DNA from: Glutamicibacter sp. B1
GTDB taxonomy: Bacteria > Actinomycetota > Actinomycetes > Actinomycetales > Micrococcaceae
Reading direction: 5' to 3'
Assembly: GCF_039602135.1 (NCBI RefSeq)
Contig: NZ_CP125942.1
Location: 62,001 to 126,000 of the forward strand
Length of the DNA: 64,000 nucleotides
This document shows, piece after piece, positions 17,907 to 27,564 of the stretch (its first letter is position 1; every line of letters starts with the position of its first letter). The notes under the pieces were generated by a model, which made no database searches, was not told where the DNA came from, and was given only the letters and a program-made list of their open reading frames with translations. Made by a program: the position numbers and the translations under genes.

Positions 17907-19355
17907 ATGACTGAGCCCGCACCGTCCAAGGACGGCCTGAAGCGTGGCCTCAAAGCTCGCCATATGCAGATGATTGCCATTGGCGGCTCAATTGGTACCG
18001 GACTATTCGTCGCGTCCGGCGGCACTATCTCTGAAGCTGGCCCAGGTGGCGCGCTCGTAGCCTACGCTCTCATCGGCATCATGGTGCTGCTACTGATGCA
18101 ATCCCTTGGCGAAATGAGTGCGCGTCTTCCGGTAGCGGGGTCCTTCCAGACCTACGCCACGGTTTTCGTAAACCGACACTTTGGCTTTGCGATTGGCTGG
18201 AACTACTGGTTCAACTGGGCCATCACCGTCGCTGCTGAACTGGTAGCAGCCGGAATCGTGATGTCTTACTGGTTGCCAGACGTCCCGGGTTGGATCTGGG
18301 CCGCGGTCTTCCTTGTATTGCTCACCGGACTTAATGCCCTGTCTTCCAAGGCCTTTGGTGAAGGCGAGTACTGGTTGGCGGCCATCAAGGTCGTGACAGT
18401 GATTGTCTTCCTAGTGTGTGGTTTCGCGATGATCTTCGGCATCATCGGTGGAACCTCTCCGGGTTTCAGCAACTGGACCGACGGTGAAGCACCGTTTGTC
18501 GGTGGCTGGCTTTCCATCGTTTCAGTCTTCATGATCGCTGGTTTCTCATTCCAGGGAACCGAACTGGTTGGTGTGGCTGCTGGTGAAGCGGAAAACCCAC
18601 AGCGCGATGTTCCGAAGGCCATCAAGACCATCTTCTGGCGCATCATGCTCTTCTACATCGGTGCCATCTTTGTCATCGGTATGTTGATCCCTTATCTGGA
18701 TCCATCGCTACTTTCATCCGAGGCTTCGGATATTGCGACTTCACCATTCACCTTGGTCTTTGAGCGAGCTGGCATTGCCTTCGCTGCGGCCCTGATGAAT
18801 GCAGTGATCCTCTCTGCGATCCTCTCGGCCGGTAACTCTGGCCTATATGCCTCCGCGCGTATGCTTTACTCGATGGCGAAAGACGGTAAGGCACCGAAGA
18901 TCTTTGGTCGCCTCAACAAGCGCGGAGTACCCGTACCAGCCATGCTGTTGACCGCCTCGGTAGGACTCTTTGGGTTCCTGACGGCGATTATCGGACAGGG
19001 TGAAGCCTATACCTGGCTGCTGAATGTATCCGGGCTATCAGGGTTTATTGCTTGGGTTGGTATTGCGGTGAGCCATTACAAGTTCCGTAAGGCATATATA
19101 GCCAGCGGCCAGAGTCTTGCTGATCTGCCGTACAAGGCTCCATTGTTCCCACTGGGCCCCATCCTCGCCTTTGCCATCCTGTTGGTTGTTATCGCCGGTC
19201 AGAATTATCAGGCGGTGCTGGACGGCAACCTGCTGCAGATGGCCTCAAGCTATATCGGTCTTCCGATCTTCCTCTTGCTGTGGCTGTGCCACTGGTTGGT
19301 TACTCGCAAGCAGCCAACCGAGGTTATCGACCCATGGACTGCGAAGTTGAACTAG
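17907..19355 (+). CDS. Amino-acid permease, APC superfamily (AAT family)
   Basis: Amino acid/H+ symporter, 482 aa, about 12 helices, preceded by AGGAGA. It opens with LKARHMQMIAIGGSIGTGLF, the hallmark of the AroP/GabP/LysP group, and has the conserved QGTELVGVAAGEAENP loop in helix 6. The specific amino acid (GABA, aromatic, histidine or other) cannot be told from sequence alone. It stands alone, 79 nt after the aldehyde dehydrogenase; an aldehyde dehydrogenase beside such a permease would suit amine or GABA use, but this is only suggestive. Confidence 0.9.
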   Translation: MTEPAPSKDGLKRGLKARHMQMIAIGGSIGTGLFVASGGTISEAGPGGALVAYALIGIMVLLLMQSLGEMSARLPVAGSFQTYATVFVNRHFGFAIGWNYWFNWAITVAAELVAAGIVMSYWLPDVPGWIWAAVFLVLLTGLNALSSKAFGEGEYWLAAIKVVTVIVFLVCGFAMIFGIIGGTSPGFSNWTDGEAPFVGGWLSIVSVFMIAGFSFQGTELVGVAAGEAENPQRDVPKAIKTIFWRIMLFYIGAIFVIGMLIPYLDPSLLSSEASDIATSPFTLVFERAGIAFAAALMNAVILSAILSAGNSGLYASARMLYSMAKDGKAPKIFGRLNKRGVPVPAMLLTASVGLFGFLTAIIGQGEAYTWLLNVSGLSGFIAWVGIAVSHYKFRKAYIASGQSLADLPYKAPLFPLGPILAFAILLVVIAGQNYQAVLDGNLLQMASSYIGLPIFLLLWLCHWLVTRKQPTEVIDPWTAKLN

Positions 19356-19373
19356 CGTTTTCTTGTGCCCCTA

Positions 19374-19412
19374 GGCCGGCAGGACCCATTGTGATTTTGG
19401 GACCTGTCGGCC
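19374..19412 (+). terminator. Hairpin after the amino-acid permease
   Basis: A 15-bp stem (19374-19388 with 19398-19412) with one mismatch and one G-U pair. No U-run follows, so it may be a weak terminator or an mRNA-end stabiliser. Confidence 0.5.
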
Positions 19413-19447
19413 TTGCTGTACTTGGGGTTGTGGATTGATGTCAAAAC

Positions 19448-19465
19448 CGTACTGAAAATGGTACG
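19448..19465. promoter_or_regulatory. Small inverted repeat upstream of the AbiE pair
   Basis: CGTAC (19448-19452) and GTACG (19461-19465) flank an 8-nt spacer just before the ribosome site GGCGGAGGT. AbiEi antitoxins autorepress by binding inverted repeats in their promoter, so this is a candidate site, though short. Confidence 0.35.
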
Positions 19466-19485
19466 CTTTTGGCGGAGGTGTCGAA

Positions 19486-20028
19486 ATGCGCGGATACAGA
19501 TATGACTTGTGGGAGATTGCCTCAGAACGTCATGGCGTGGTGACCATTCCAGAGGCTGAGGACGCAGGAGTTCCTGCCGTGGAGGTGCGTAAACTTGCAC
19601 ACCGAGGCGCCCTTCGCGCCTACGGCAAAGGTGTCTATGTCCATCTGGGTGTGCCAATGACCGAATTCACCCAAGTGGCAGTAGCACTAGCATTGGCTGG
19701 AAATGGAGCATTTCTGCATCGTGAGGCTGTCTTTGACCTGCTGGGCCTAGGGCAGTTCAACCCGCATCGCATTAGGGTGGCGACCCGCCGTAGGGTGCGC
19801 CGGTCCCTCCCCGAATGGGTCGAGTTGGAGATGCGTCCGGAAGTACCAGACGGTGACGTAACGCGGTATGAAGGGGTGCCAGCGACAACCGTCCGACGGG
19901 CTCTGGAAGATATTCGAGACAGCGTGCCATTGGAACGTTGGAAGGCATTGGCTGACCAAGCTTATCGTCGTGAATTGCTAGATGATCGCGATATGCGCGG
20001 GCTTAGTCAATGGTGGCAACTAGCATGA
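19486..20028 (+). CDS. AbiEi-family antitoxin (type IV toxin-antitoxin)
   Basis: A 180-aa protein with an N-terminal winged-helix region (residues 5-50, YDLWEIASERHGVVTIPEAE and following) and the AbiEi-like middle YGKGVYVHLG, FLHREAVFDLLGL and PATTVRRALED. These proteins repress their own promoter and neutralise the AbiEii toxin. GGCGGAGGT precedes the ATG. It overlaps the toxin gene by ATGA. Confidence 0.85.
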   Translation: MRGYRYDLWEIASERHGVVTIPEAEDAGVPAVEVRKLAHRGALRAYGKGVYVHLGVPMTEFTQVAVALALAGNGAFLHREAVFDLLGLGQFNPHRIRVATRRRVRRSLPEWVELEMRPEVPDGDVTRYEGVPATTVRRALEDIRDSVPLERWKALADQAYRRELLDDRDMRGLSQWWQLA

Positions 20029-20957
20029 TTCCCGTTGCTCCAGCACTGACCATCGCGCAACTGAACGCCAGGATGGAGGAAGCCTCTCAAAAACTGGGGG
20101 TTCCCATTGCACGCGTGCGTCGAATGCTGTGTACGCTCATAATTTCTCAGATGTTGCCTGACGCGGTTGCCGTCAAAGGCGGCATGGGAATCAAGCTGCG
20201 CCTAGGGGAAAGCGGTACACGAGCTACCGCAGATTTAGATGTTTCTACTAAGGAACGTGGTGAAGTCTTTGAATCAGCATTTCGTGAGCGGCTGGCAAAA
20301 GGTTGGGGAACTGTTCCCGCGTCAAAGGGCGCACTGCGTAAAAACCCTGCTGCGCCAGACCGGGTAGCGTTCACCGCCACAGTTAAGAAACAACGTCGGC
20401 ATGACCCTGGGCTTACTCATCCCCAGTATGTGATTCACCCATACAGGGTTACGTTAGCCTTTCTCGGTAGCACGTGGGCCGGGCTAGATGTTGAGGTGTC
20501 TGATCCAGAGATCGAACCGCATGCCCATAGTCGGCTCGTCCTAGACGGTGAGCTTATCGAACTTGGCGCATATTTTGGTTTTGGTGATTTAGTGCCGGTA
20601 GAGCTGGTCGATCTGGAATTCCAGATTGCACAGAAAATTCATGCAGTAACTGACCCCGCTTATAACCGTGCCCATGATCTCGTGGATTTACAGCTCCTGT
20701 GTAGTGTCGACCCTGATTTGTCTGAAGTTCACAAATTTAGCGTGCGCACGTTTGATTTTCGGTGTTCTCAGAAGTGGCCACCAATACCATTGCGTGCAAT
20801 GGATGGCTGGGACATTCCGTATAGCGAGGCTCGCAAGGAGACGCAAGTTCGTGGTGAATCACTAGTACTTCCAAGCATCGACGCAGCCCGTAAGTGGCTC
20901 ACAAAATTGATCATGGATATTGATGATTCAACGCCGAGTAGGTCAAACAATCAGTAA
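20025..20957 (+). CDS. AbiEii/AbiGii-type nucleotidyltransferase toxin
   Basis: Toxin partner of AbiEi; AbiEii toxins are nucleotidyltransferases, some shown to modify tRNA, and the systems can act in phage defence. 310 aa from the ATG at 20025, which overlaps the antitoxin stop; an ATG at 20010 is in frame. The polymerase-beta-like core is visible: KGGMGIKLRLG, then TADLDVST with the catalytic Asp pair. EFQIAQKIHAV and AHDLVDLQLL are the conserved C-terminal blocks. All signatures are intact, so the toxin is probably functional. Confidence 0.87.
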   Translation: MIPVAPALTIAQLNARMEEASQKLGVPIARVRRMLCTLIISQMLPDAVAVKGGMGIKLRLGESGTRATADLDVSTKERGEVFESAFRERLAKGWGTVPASKGALRKNPAAPDRVAFTATVKKQRRHDPGLTHPQYVIHPYRVTLAFLGSTWAGLDVEVSDPEIEPHAHSRLVLDGELIELGAYFGFGDLVPVELVDLEFQIAQKIHAVTDPAYNRAHDLVDLQLLCSVDPDLSEVHKFSVRTFDFRCSQKWPPIPLRAMDGWDIPYSEARKETQVRGESLVLPSIDAARKWLTKLIMDIDDSTPSRSNNQ

Positions 20958-21242
20958 CCATAATGTCCAGGTCTGACCGAGCGTCAGCTGGAGTCTATTG
21001 TCTTTCGACATGGGAAGAAAAGGTTGGGGAACTGTGCCGGCCGGCCATGCATGCTGAATCTGGCTAAACTGCCGCATACGCACTGTAGCCCGAAGGCTCG
21101 CTGGACGGCATCATCGAGTTATTAGCCTAGTGATTACTGTCTATCCACTGTTTGGAGTGGTGAACCGATCGAAAGGCAGTAGTGGCCCAGCCGCGGATAT
21201 ATTCTCCGCAACTAGGCCACTGAAGGATTGTGAATCTTTGAC
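20958..21242. other. Intergenic stretch with a nested hairpin
   Basis: No gene is seen in 285 bp. AGTGGCC (21181-21187) pairs with GGCCACT (21215-21221) around an inner GCGGA/TCCGC stem. It lies just past the stop of pgm on minus, so it may end that transcript, although it has no U-run. Confidence 0.4.
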
Positions 21243-22877
21243 TTAGGCCAGCGCGGCGTCAACAATCACCCGAGCTTCTGCGAGCACTTGCTGCAGATGT
21301 TCGGGTGATTTTGTTGATTCTGCATAAATTTTGTAGATGTCCTCGGTACCCGAGGGGCGGGCAGCGAACCATGCGTGCTCGCTCGAGACCTTCAAGCCAC
21401 CAATGGCGAAACCAGCTGCTTCGGTCACCTTCGCGGTGATCGTATCGCCAGCCAATTCGGTGGCAGAGACCATCGAAGGATCCAACTTTGCCAGTACTGA
21501 CTTCTGCTCGCGATTAGCCGGAGCATCAAAGCGGTCATAGAAGCTAGAGCCGTGGCGCTCGACTAATTGGGCGTGCAACTGGCTTGGACTCTTGCCGGTC
21601 ACAGCGCGCATCTCGCTAGCCAGCAGGGCCAGCATCAGACCGTCTTTATCAGTGCTGAAGGCCTTGCCGCTGAAATCTAAGAAACTAGCACCAGCAGACT
21701 CTTCACCGCAGAATGCCACCTTGCCCGAGGCTAGTGGTTCAACGAAGTATTTAAAGCCCACCGGCACCTCACGCAGGGTACGGCCATGGGAAGCCACCAC
21801 CTTGTCGATGAGTACCGAAGAGACTAAGGTCTTGCCGATCTGCGCATCTGCTGGCCAATTCTCACGATGGGTCAGCAGGTAGTCGATAGCTACCGCCAGG
21901 AAGTGGTTGGGGTTCATCAAGCCCGCGTCCGGGGTGACGATACCGTGACGGTCAGCATCCGCGTCATTGCCGGTGGCAATGTCGTATTTTTCGCGATTTG
22001 CTACCAAGGATGCCATGGCATGAGCCGAGGAACAGTCCATGCGGATCTTGCCGTCTTTATCTAGGGTCATGAAGCCGAAGCGCGGATCAACATTCTCGTT
22101 GACTACTTCTAGATTCAATCCGTACCGGCGTCCGATTTCGCCCCAGTAATGTACCGAAGCACCACCCAATGGATCAGCCCCGATAGAGATGCCCGATTCT
22201 GCAATGGCCTTAAAGTCGATGACTTCAGCTAGGTCGGTAATGTAGAGCTCGCGGAAGTCGAACGGCTTGGCGTTAGCTTGGCTTCTCTTGATCTGCCCGC
22301 TGGCCAACAGTTCGTTGGCACGCGCTGCGATGGGTCCGGTGATCTCAGATTCTGCTGGGCCACCATGCGGAGGATTGTACTTAATGCCTCCGTCCGTTGG
22401 TGGGTTGTGCGATGGGGTGATGATCAGTCCATCGGCCTGGTCCTTGCCACGGGCGTTGTGGACCAAGATTGCGTGGCTCACCGCAGGGGTAGGCGTCAGG
22501 CCGTCTTCGGCTAATACCTCGATGTTATTTCCAGCCAGTACCTCAAGTGCGGTTTGGTAGGCCGGTTCGGAGAGTGCGTGGCTGTCCTTGCCCACGTACA
22601 TTGGACCGGTGATCCCGGCAGCTACACGGTAGTCCACCACGGCTTGGGTGATAGCGGCGATATGAGCTTCGTTAAAGGTGCCGTTGAGCGAGGTGCCACG
22701 GTGCCCAGAAGTGCCAAAAATGACTGCCTGGTCTGGGTTGTTAGTGGAGGGTGTGATGTCGCTGTAGGCGTCGAGCACCTCCTGAAGATTAATCAGGTCG
22801 GATTCGTTAGCTGGTTGGCCAGCTCGAAGATGTGCCACAGATTGCCTCTCAGGTTGATGCGCTTTATGCGAATTCAT
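21243..22877 (-). CDS. pgm: Phosphoglucomutase (alpha-D-glucose-specific)
   Basis: Interconverts glucose-1-phosphate and glucose-6-phosphate. 544 aa, the length of the E. coli Pgm group. Motifs: FGTSGHRG near the start, the phosphoserine loop [20 protein letters not shown], the metal loop [19 protein letters not shown] for sugar binding and [15 protein letters not shown] for phosphate binding. The N-terminal [14 protein letters not shown] also matches Pgm. Monocistronic; a convergent toxin gene lies beyond its 3' end. Confidence 0.95.
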   Translation of the reverse strand: MNSHKAHQPERQSVAHLRAGQPANESDLINLQEVLDAYSDITPSTNNPDQAVIFGTSGHRGTSLNGTFNEAHIAAITQAVVDYRVAAGITGPMYVGKDSHALSEPAYQTALEVLAGNNIEVLAEDGLTPTPAVSHAILVHNARGKDQADGLIITPSHNPPTDGGIKYNPPHGGPAESEITGPIAARANELLASGQIKRSQANAKPFDFRELYITDLAEVIDFKAIAESGISIGADPLGGASVHYWGEIGRRYGLNLEVVNENVDPRFGFMTLDKDGKIRMDCSSAHAMASLVANREKYDIATGNDADADRHGIVTPDAGLMNPNHFLAVAIDYLLTHRENWPADAQIGKTLVSSVLIDKVVASHGRTLREVPVGFKYFVEPLASGKVAFCGEESAGASFLDFSGKAFSTDKDGLMLALLASEMRAVTGKSPSQLHAQLVERHGSSFYDRFDAPANREQKSVLAKLDPSMVSATELAGDTITAKVTEAAGFAIGGLKVSSEHAWFAARPSGTEDIYKIYAESTKSPEHLQQVLAEARVIVDAALA

Positions 22878-22893
22878 AGAAGAATAGTAGGTG

Positions 22894-23217
22894 ATGAGCT
22901 ACTACCAGTATCCGCAATATCCCTACCAGCCACCTCGAGAGTCCACCGGATTGTCCGTGGCTTCCTTAGTGCTGGGCATCTTATCGATGTTGGGCTTTGC
23001 TGCTATTATCCTCGTTCCGCTGGCCGGAGTCATTACAGGACACATGGCCTACCGTCGTGAACCGCAATCTAGAGGGTTGGCTTTAGCTGGACTCATCACC
23101 TCATGGTTCGGATTAGCCCTAGCCATCCTCGCTTACGCGGCAATGATCTGGTTTATCTGGTTCATCGGTTCCGAGTACGGAAGCTATTCCTATGACGAGA
23201 ACATGACCTACTCGTAA
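22894..23217 (+). CDS. DUF4190-type small membrane protein
   Basis: About 107 aa. A Pro/Tyr-rich N-terminus ([12 protein letters not shown]) is followed by two hydrophobic segments (residues about 22-50 and 65-92) with the DUF4190 pattern SLVLGILS...G...GHMAYR and GLALAGLI. Function unknown. A GTG at 22891 directly precedes the ATG. It is divergent from pgm. Confidence 0.75.
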   Translation: MSYYQYPQYPYQPPRESTGLSVASLVLGILSMLGFAAIILVPLAGVITGHMAYRREPQSRGLALAGLITSWFGLALAILAYAAMIWFIWFIGSEYGSYSYDENMTYS

Positions 23218-23239
23218 ATAGACCAAGCCATGCTATATT

Positions 23240-23268
23240 ATCGATAATCGTTGTTAACGAATATCGAT
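23240..23268. promoter_or_regulatory. Long inverted repeat, probable autoregulatory operator
   Basis: Arms of 13 nt (ATCGATAATCGTT and AACGAATATCGAT) with one mismatch surround a 3-nt centre. It follows a TATATT -10-like box (23234-23239) and precedes the DUF2975 gene. The HTH protein of this pair is the likely binder. Confidence 0.55.
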
Positions 23269-23277
23269 AGGTTTGTT

Positions 23278-24039
23278 GTGAGCATACTATTTCCATCGCT
23301 GCTGATACTTTGCTTGCTTGGGGTGCTGGTCGTTCTCGGAATTGCTTACGCATTGCGCGGCAGGGCATCCAGCGCGGGCGGGGTTCTCGCCTTCACCAGG
23401 GTCATCGCCTGGATCGGTCTGATCCTGATCAGTGGTTCGGCGCTCATTGGCATCGTGACCGCGCTTGCCAATGGGGAGATGAACGTCCAGGTGCCGGTTG
23501 AGCCCTACTGGCCGCAGTATCCTTCGGTCATAAGCGTCACTCCTGACCATGCGGGAACCGTACACAGCGAAATCACGACGGTCTCGGTCACCGCAACGAA
23601 CCTGAGCTTTGCAACGCGCGGACTGTTGGCCGCAGGCATGCTGGTCTCCGGGCTGGCCGCGGTCGCGGTGCTGGCGGCGGTCATCACCCTGTGCAACAAA
23701 CTTATTTCCGCCAAGCCGTTCAGTGGCTCCCTGCTGCGAATGGGCAGGCTCTCCGCTGGGGCTCTGGCCTTTGGAACCCTGCTCGGCCAGACGCTTACCG
23801 GTATTGGCGCTTACCGGGTCGGCGAAGAAGCACTGAGGGTCGACGGGTATGCAAGTGTAGGCGAGCAAGAATTCCCCGGTTCCTCGCCCTGGCCGGAGCT
23901 GACCTTCTCCATCAACTATGAATTTGGGCCGTTGTTCATGGCTCTGGCCATTTTAGTTGTGGTTGAGCTGGTGAATGCTGGAATGCGCTTGGCTCGGCAG
24001 AACGAGCGGTTGAAACACGATACCGACGGATTGGTGTAG
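23278..24039 (+). CDS. DUF2975-type membrane protein
   Basis: About 253 aa with four membrane helices, near residues 5-25, 38-58, 110-135 and 205-225 of this start, and an extracellular Pro/Tyr-rich loop between helices 2 and 3. DUF2975 proteins are typically coded directly before a small Xre/YozG-like HTH protein, as here. I chose the GTG at 23278 because a TTG at 23251 would fall inside the inverted repeat. Function unknown. Confidence 0.75.
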   Translation: MSILFPSLLILCLLGVLVVLGIAYALRGRASSAGGVLAFTRVIAWIGLILISGSALIGIVTALANGEMNVQVPVEPYWPQYPSVISVTPDHAGTVHSEITTVSVTATNLSFATRGLLAAGMLVSGLAAVAVLAAVITLCNKLISAKPFSGSLLRMGRLSAGALAFGTLLGQTLTGIGAYRVGEEALRVDGYASVGEQEFPGSSPWPELTFSINYEFGPLFMALAILVVVELVNAGMRLARQNERLKHDTDGLV

Positions 24040-24042
24040 CTG

Positions 24043-24252
24043 GTGGAACTTCGCGGCGTACACTGCCGACTAACTGAACTGCTTGCCGAACGCGAAATGA
24101 CTGTGACTCAGTTGAGCGAGATAGTCGGCGTGTCGGTGGTGAACCTTTCGGTCCTCAAAAACGACCGCGCAAAGGCAATCCGTTTCAGCACTCTAGTCGC
24201 CATTTGCCATGCGTTGGGTTGCGAGATCGGCGACCTGCTGGTGCTTCGTTAA
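24043..24252 (+). CDS. Small Xre/YozG-like HTH transcriptional regulator
   Basis: 69 aa, GTG start 3 nt after the DUF2975 stop. Almost the whole protein is one Cro/CI-type helix-turn-helix domain: LTELLAEREMTVTQLSEIVGV, NLSVLKNDRAKAIRFSTL and CHALGCEIGDLL. The pair probably forms one regulatory unit with the operator at 23240-23268. Confidence 0.85.
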   Translation: MELRGVHCRLTELLAEREMTVTQLSEIVGVSVVNLSVLKNDRAKAIRFSTLVAICHALGCEIGDLLVLR

Positions 24253-24258
24253 AACCGC

Positions 24259-24289
24259 GGCGCGGACCTTCGCTAAGAAGATCCGCGCC
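24259..24289. terminator. Hairpin between HTH gene and peptide transporter
   Basis: GGCGCGGA (24259-24266) pairs with TCCGCGCC (24282-24289). It sits between two convergent genes; no clear U-run is present. Confidence 0.55.
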
Positions 24290-24309
24290 TCAGTGTCGTC
24301 GTGCTCAGT

Positions 24310-25767
24310 TTAGTGAATTGAACCCATCAACTTCTTCAATGCTGGAGTTGCAGCCATCATGGCTACACCCAGAACGACGGCGGTGCCACCCATGGCGATG
24401 AAGTAAGGAATCTCGTTGCCCGGAGTGTAGTAGCCGGCGAGCACACCCGAAAGGGTGGTGCCTAGGGATACCGACAGGAAGAACAGCGCAATCATCTGGG
24501 TACCAAATGCGGCCGGAGCCAGCTTGGTGGCAATGGCCTGGCCTACTGGCGAGAGCAGTAGCTCAGCAAAGGTGCACAGCAGCAAGATGCCCACCAAGGC
24601 TAGTAGTGGGGTCTTGGGGAAGGATTCCAGCGGAATGAAGCACAGGAAAGCCGCGCCAACGATCACCAGTGAAAGCCCGAACTTCAGGGAAGTGCGTGGC
24701 TGACGCTTGCCCAACTTGGTCCACATGGCGGCAAATACACCGGCAAAGATGATGATGAAGACTGGATTGATCGAGGTCACCCAGCTTGGTGGCATTTCCC
24801 AGTTACCTAGGTGGCGGTCCAAACGCTGATCTGAGTATGCAGCAATGAAGGTGAACTGCTGCTGGAACAGCGCCCAGAATGCTGCTGAGCCGATGTAGAA
24901 CGGAATGAAGGCCCAGACCTGCTTGCGTTCCGTGGCGTTGACCTTCTTACTACGCAAGATCAGTGCAAAGTAAATGACAGAAGCAACAATCACCACGTAA
25001 GCGATGGTTTTTGCCAGATTCTCTGGGGTGACGATCTTGGTGGCAAAGGCAGCAATGATGATCACCAGGACGGCAGCAAAGATGAAGACGTAGCGCTTGC
25101 GCTCGGCAGCTGGCAATGGGTTATTAGGGATATTGCCACCAGCAGGTAGCTTCTTACGTCCCGCTGCGTAGATGCTTAGACCGATACCCATACCAATGGC
25201 GGCGGCACCAAAACCGATGTGGAAACCGTAGGTCACCTGCAGCCAGCCGGTGAGCAGTGGGCCGATCAGGCCACCGATGTTCACGCCCATGTAGAACAGG
25301 GAGAATCCAGCATCAATGCGAGGATCATCCTTGGCGTAGAGTGATCCAACCAGTGCCACAGCATTAGCCTTGAGGCCACCTGAACCCACGGCAACGAGGA
25401 TCAGGCCAATGATCAAACCAATGTAACCAGGCAGCAACGCCAAGCCGATGTGGCCGAGCATGATGGCGATGGCCGAGAAAAACAGTACGCGTTCGGAACC
25501 AAAGAGTCGGTCCGAGAGCCACGCACCCAAAATAGTGGAGAGGTATACGGCGCCACCGTAGGCACCCACCAAGGACAGGGCTAGGCCCTGATCCATACCC
25601 AAGCCACCGTCGGTGACCGAGTAGTACATGTAATAAGCCAGCAAACCCTGCATGCCGTAGAAGGAGAATCGCTCCCACATTTCTACGCTGAAGAGGTTTG
25701 CGAGCGCACCGGGGTGACCGAAGAAGGTCCTTCCGGTGTTAGAAGTGCTCGTTGTTGCAGTAGACAT
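24310..25767 (-). CDS. POT-family di/tripeptide:H+ symporter
   Basis: Proton-coupled oligopeptide transporter, 485 aa, with about 14 helices. The POT signatures are present: EMWERFSFYG (ExxERF motif) in helix 1, AYGGAVYLSTILGAWLSDR, then GGLKANAVALVG and DAGFSLFYMGVNIGGLIGPLLTG. It imports di- and tripeptides, fitting the nearby amidase and pyroglutamyl peptidase only loosely. Transcribed alone, 52 nt downstream of the amidase on the same strand. Confidence 0.93.
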   Translation of the reverse strand: MSTATTSTSNTGRTFFGHPGALANLFSVEMWERFSFYGMQGLLAYYMYYSVTDGGLGMDQGLALSLVGAYGGAVYLSTILGAWLSDRLFGSERVLFFSAIAIMLGHIGLALLPGYIGLIIGLILVAVGSGGLKANAVALVGSLYAKDDPRIDAGFSLFYMGVNIGGLIGPLLTGWLQVTYGFHIGFGAAAIGMGIGLSIYAAGRKKLPAGGNIPNNPLPAAERKRYVFIFAAVLVIIIAAFATKIVTPENLAKTIAYVVIVASVIYFALILRSKKVNATERKQVWAFIPFYIGSAAFWALFQQQFTFIAAYSDQRLDRHLGNWEMPPSWVTSINPVFIIIFAGVFAAMWTKLGKRQPRTSLKFGLSLVIVGAAFLCFIPLESFPKTPLLALVGILLLCTFAELLLSPVGQAIATKLAPAAFGTQMIALFFLSVSLGTTLSGVLAGYYTPGNEIPYFIAMGGTAVVLGVAMMAATPALKKLMGSIH

Positions 25768-25819
25768 ACGTAATATTTTTCGCTTTTGCCTACTCGAGTA
25801 CCTACTTATATGGGAAAGT

Positions 25820-27169
25820 TCACACCTGCATCTGGGCTGCTAACGCAAGCAACAGTCCTTCGTCAGATCGCGGAGAAATCAGCTGAATACTCATTGGTAA
25901 CCCATCCTCGGTGGTCGTGACCGGAATGGTGATGGCAGCAACTGAGGCGACGTTCACCATCGAGGTATAGGGGGTGTACTGGCACTGCAACATATAATCG
26001 TGATCCGCGGTGGATTGTGTATAGTGCCCGATCAGCGGTGGAATGCTCGCCATGGCCGGAGTAGCGATCACGTCGTAGGCGGACCATTGCCGCACAAAAT
26101 CAGCTGCGATCTGCTTCAGTCGTGAACCCGCCTGCAGATTCTGCTCCAGCGTCCGTCCTGCAGCCCGGCGCCTAAAGTCCCTCGCCAATTCACCGAGCAA
26201 AGACTCGTCATTCACCGGGACGTCCTTGAGCCCATTGGTCCACACCGTGGCAAAAGTTTGCGGATAGTCCGTTGCGTACTCCAGCTGCGCAGGCTGTACC
26301 CGATGGCGCTGGCCTCCTAGTATTTCCAGACCCCGCTCAAAGGCGGTACGGGCCTCGACAGAGAGCGAAATATCGTACACAGATTCAAAGGGGGAGTGAG
26401 CGCTGAAGCCAATGTTCAGATCGGTCAATCTCTGTGGGTAGCTACCTTGTAACAGCGGCAGATAGTGATCCTTGCCCCGCATGGCATCCAATAACAGCGC
26501 AGCATCCAACGCATCGTGGGCCAACGGACCAGAGACCGCGAGTTTCGGTGCACCGAGTGGATCAACATACCCGTCCAACACGTCTGAGGGAACTCGCCCC
26601 AACGATGGCTTGAGCCCAATGAGCCCACAGGCAGCGGCCGGGATACGTACCGAGCCACCACCATCGGAGCCTGGACCCAGCGGAATCAGTCCGGCAGCTA
26701 CTGCCGCTGCCTGCCCACCCGATGAACCACCAGAAGAACGTTTCAGATCAAAGGGGTTTCGAGATGGTGGGTTAACCAGGTTTTCCGAATGGCTACTGAG
26801 CCCAAATTCTGGGACCTGCGTCTTACCCAGAATCACCACACCTTCGGCGCGCAAGCGTTCCACGAGCGAATGATCGCGTGTGGCTACCGGATGATCTATT
26901 GCGGCCGAGCCATATGTCGTGGGCATCCCAGTAACGTCGTTAAGGTCTTTGAACGCCGTCGGTAGGCCATGCAGGCGGCCGGTCTCAGAGCGCACCTGCG
27001 CCTCATCGGCAGCGGCGGCCGCTGCCATCGCATCGTCTGCCACGTGCACAAAGGCGCCCAAGTCCTGATGCTGCTCAATGCGGTTCAGGTAGTGCTCGGT
27101 GAGCTCGCGGCTTGAAATCTCGCCACGGGCTAGGTCGTCTCGCAATTTCAAGGCGCTGGTGGGAAACAT
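25820..27169 (-). CDS. Amidase (amidase-signature family)
   Basis: Serine amidohydrolase, 449 aa. The Ser-cisSer-Lys triad can be placed at Lys74 (TAFKDLND), Ser149 (SSGGSSGGQ) and Ser173 (SDGGGSVRIPA). Length and order fit stand-alone amidases rather than GatA, since no GatB/C lies nearby. Substrate unknown. The gene is divergent from the rhodanese gene. Confidence 0.9.
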   Translation of the reverse strand: MFPTSALKLRDDLARGEISSRELTEHYLNRIEQHQDLGAFVHVADDAMAAAAAADEAQVRSETGRLHGLPTAFKDLNDVTGMPTTYGSAAIDHPVATRDHSLVERLRAEGVVILGKTQVPEFGLSSHSENLVNPPSRNPFDLKRSSGGSSGGQAAAVAAGLIPLGPGSDGGGSVRIPAAACGLIGLKPSLGRVPSDVLDGYVDPLGAPKLAVSGPLAHDALDAALLLDAMRGKDHYLPLLQGSYPQRLTDLNIGFSAHSPFESVYDISLSVEARTAFERGLEILGGQRHRVQPAQLEYATDYPQTFATVWTNGLKDVPVNDESLLGELARDFRRRAAGRTLEQNLQAGSRLKQIAADFVRQWSAYDVIATPAMASIPPLIGHYTQSTADHDYMLQCQYTPYTSMVNVASVAAITIPVTTTEDGLPMSIQLISPRSDEGLLLALAAQMQV

Positions 27170-27237
27170 GTCAGCTTTCGACGCAGGAAATGACTAGTCT
27201 TATTAAGCAAACACCCTAAAAGTGAGGAATGCTAGCC

Positions 27238-27564
27238 ATGAGCGATTTTGAGACTGTTTCGGTCAACGATGTCCCGAAGGATGCCTTCATCCTTGACGTG
27301 CGTGAAGACTTCGAGTGGGAAGCTGGCCACGCTACCGGTGCTACGCATATCGTGCTGGGTACTTTGCCGGAGCGTGTTGGCGAGTTGGACCCAGACATGG
27401 ACACCTACGTGATCTGCCGTACCGGTGGGCGTTCTGCTCAGGCTGCCTCATGGCTGACTGGAATGGGCTACACCGCCTTCAACATTGCCGGTGGATCCGA
27501 TTCGTGGATTGAAGCCGGACTACCAATGGAATCGGAGAACGGGCAGGAGCCTACCGTCCGATGA
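27238..27564 (+). CDS. Single-domain rhodanese-like protein
   Basis: Sulfurtransferase-type protein, 108 aa. The active loop is CRTGGRS and the N-terminal DVREDFEWEAGHATGATHI is the CH2A-like motif. The ATG at 27238 has GAGGA 9 nt upstream, while the ATG at 27229 is too close to it. The stop overlaps the pheA start by ATGA, which couples the two although no metabolic link is obvious. Confidence 0.9.
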   Translation: MSDFETVSVNDVPKDAFILDVREDFEWEAGHATGATHIVLGTLPERVGELDPDMDTYVICRTGGRSAQAASWLTGMGYTAFNIAGGSDSWIEAGLPMESENGQEPTVR

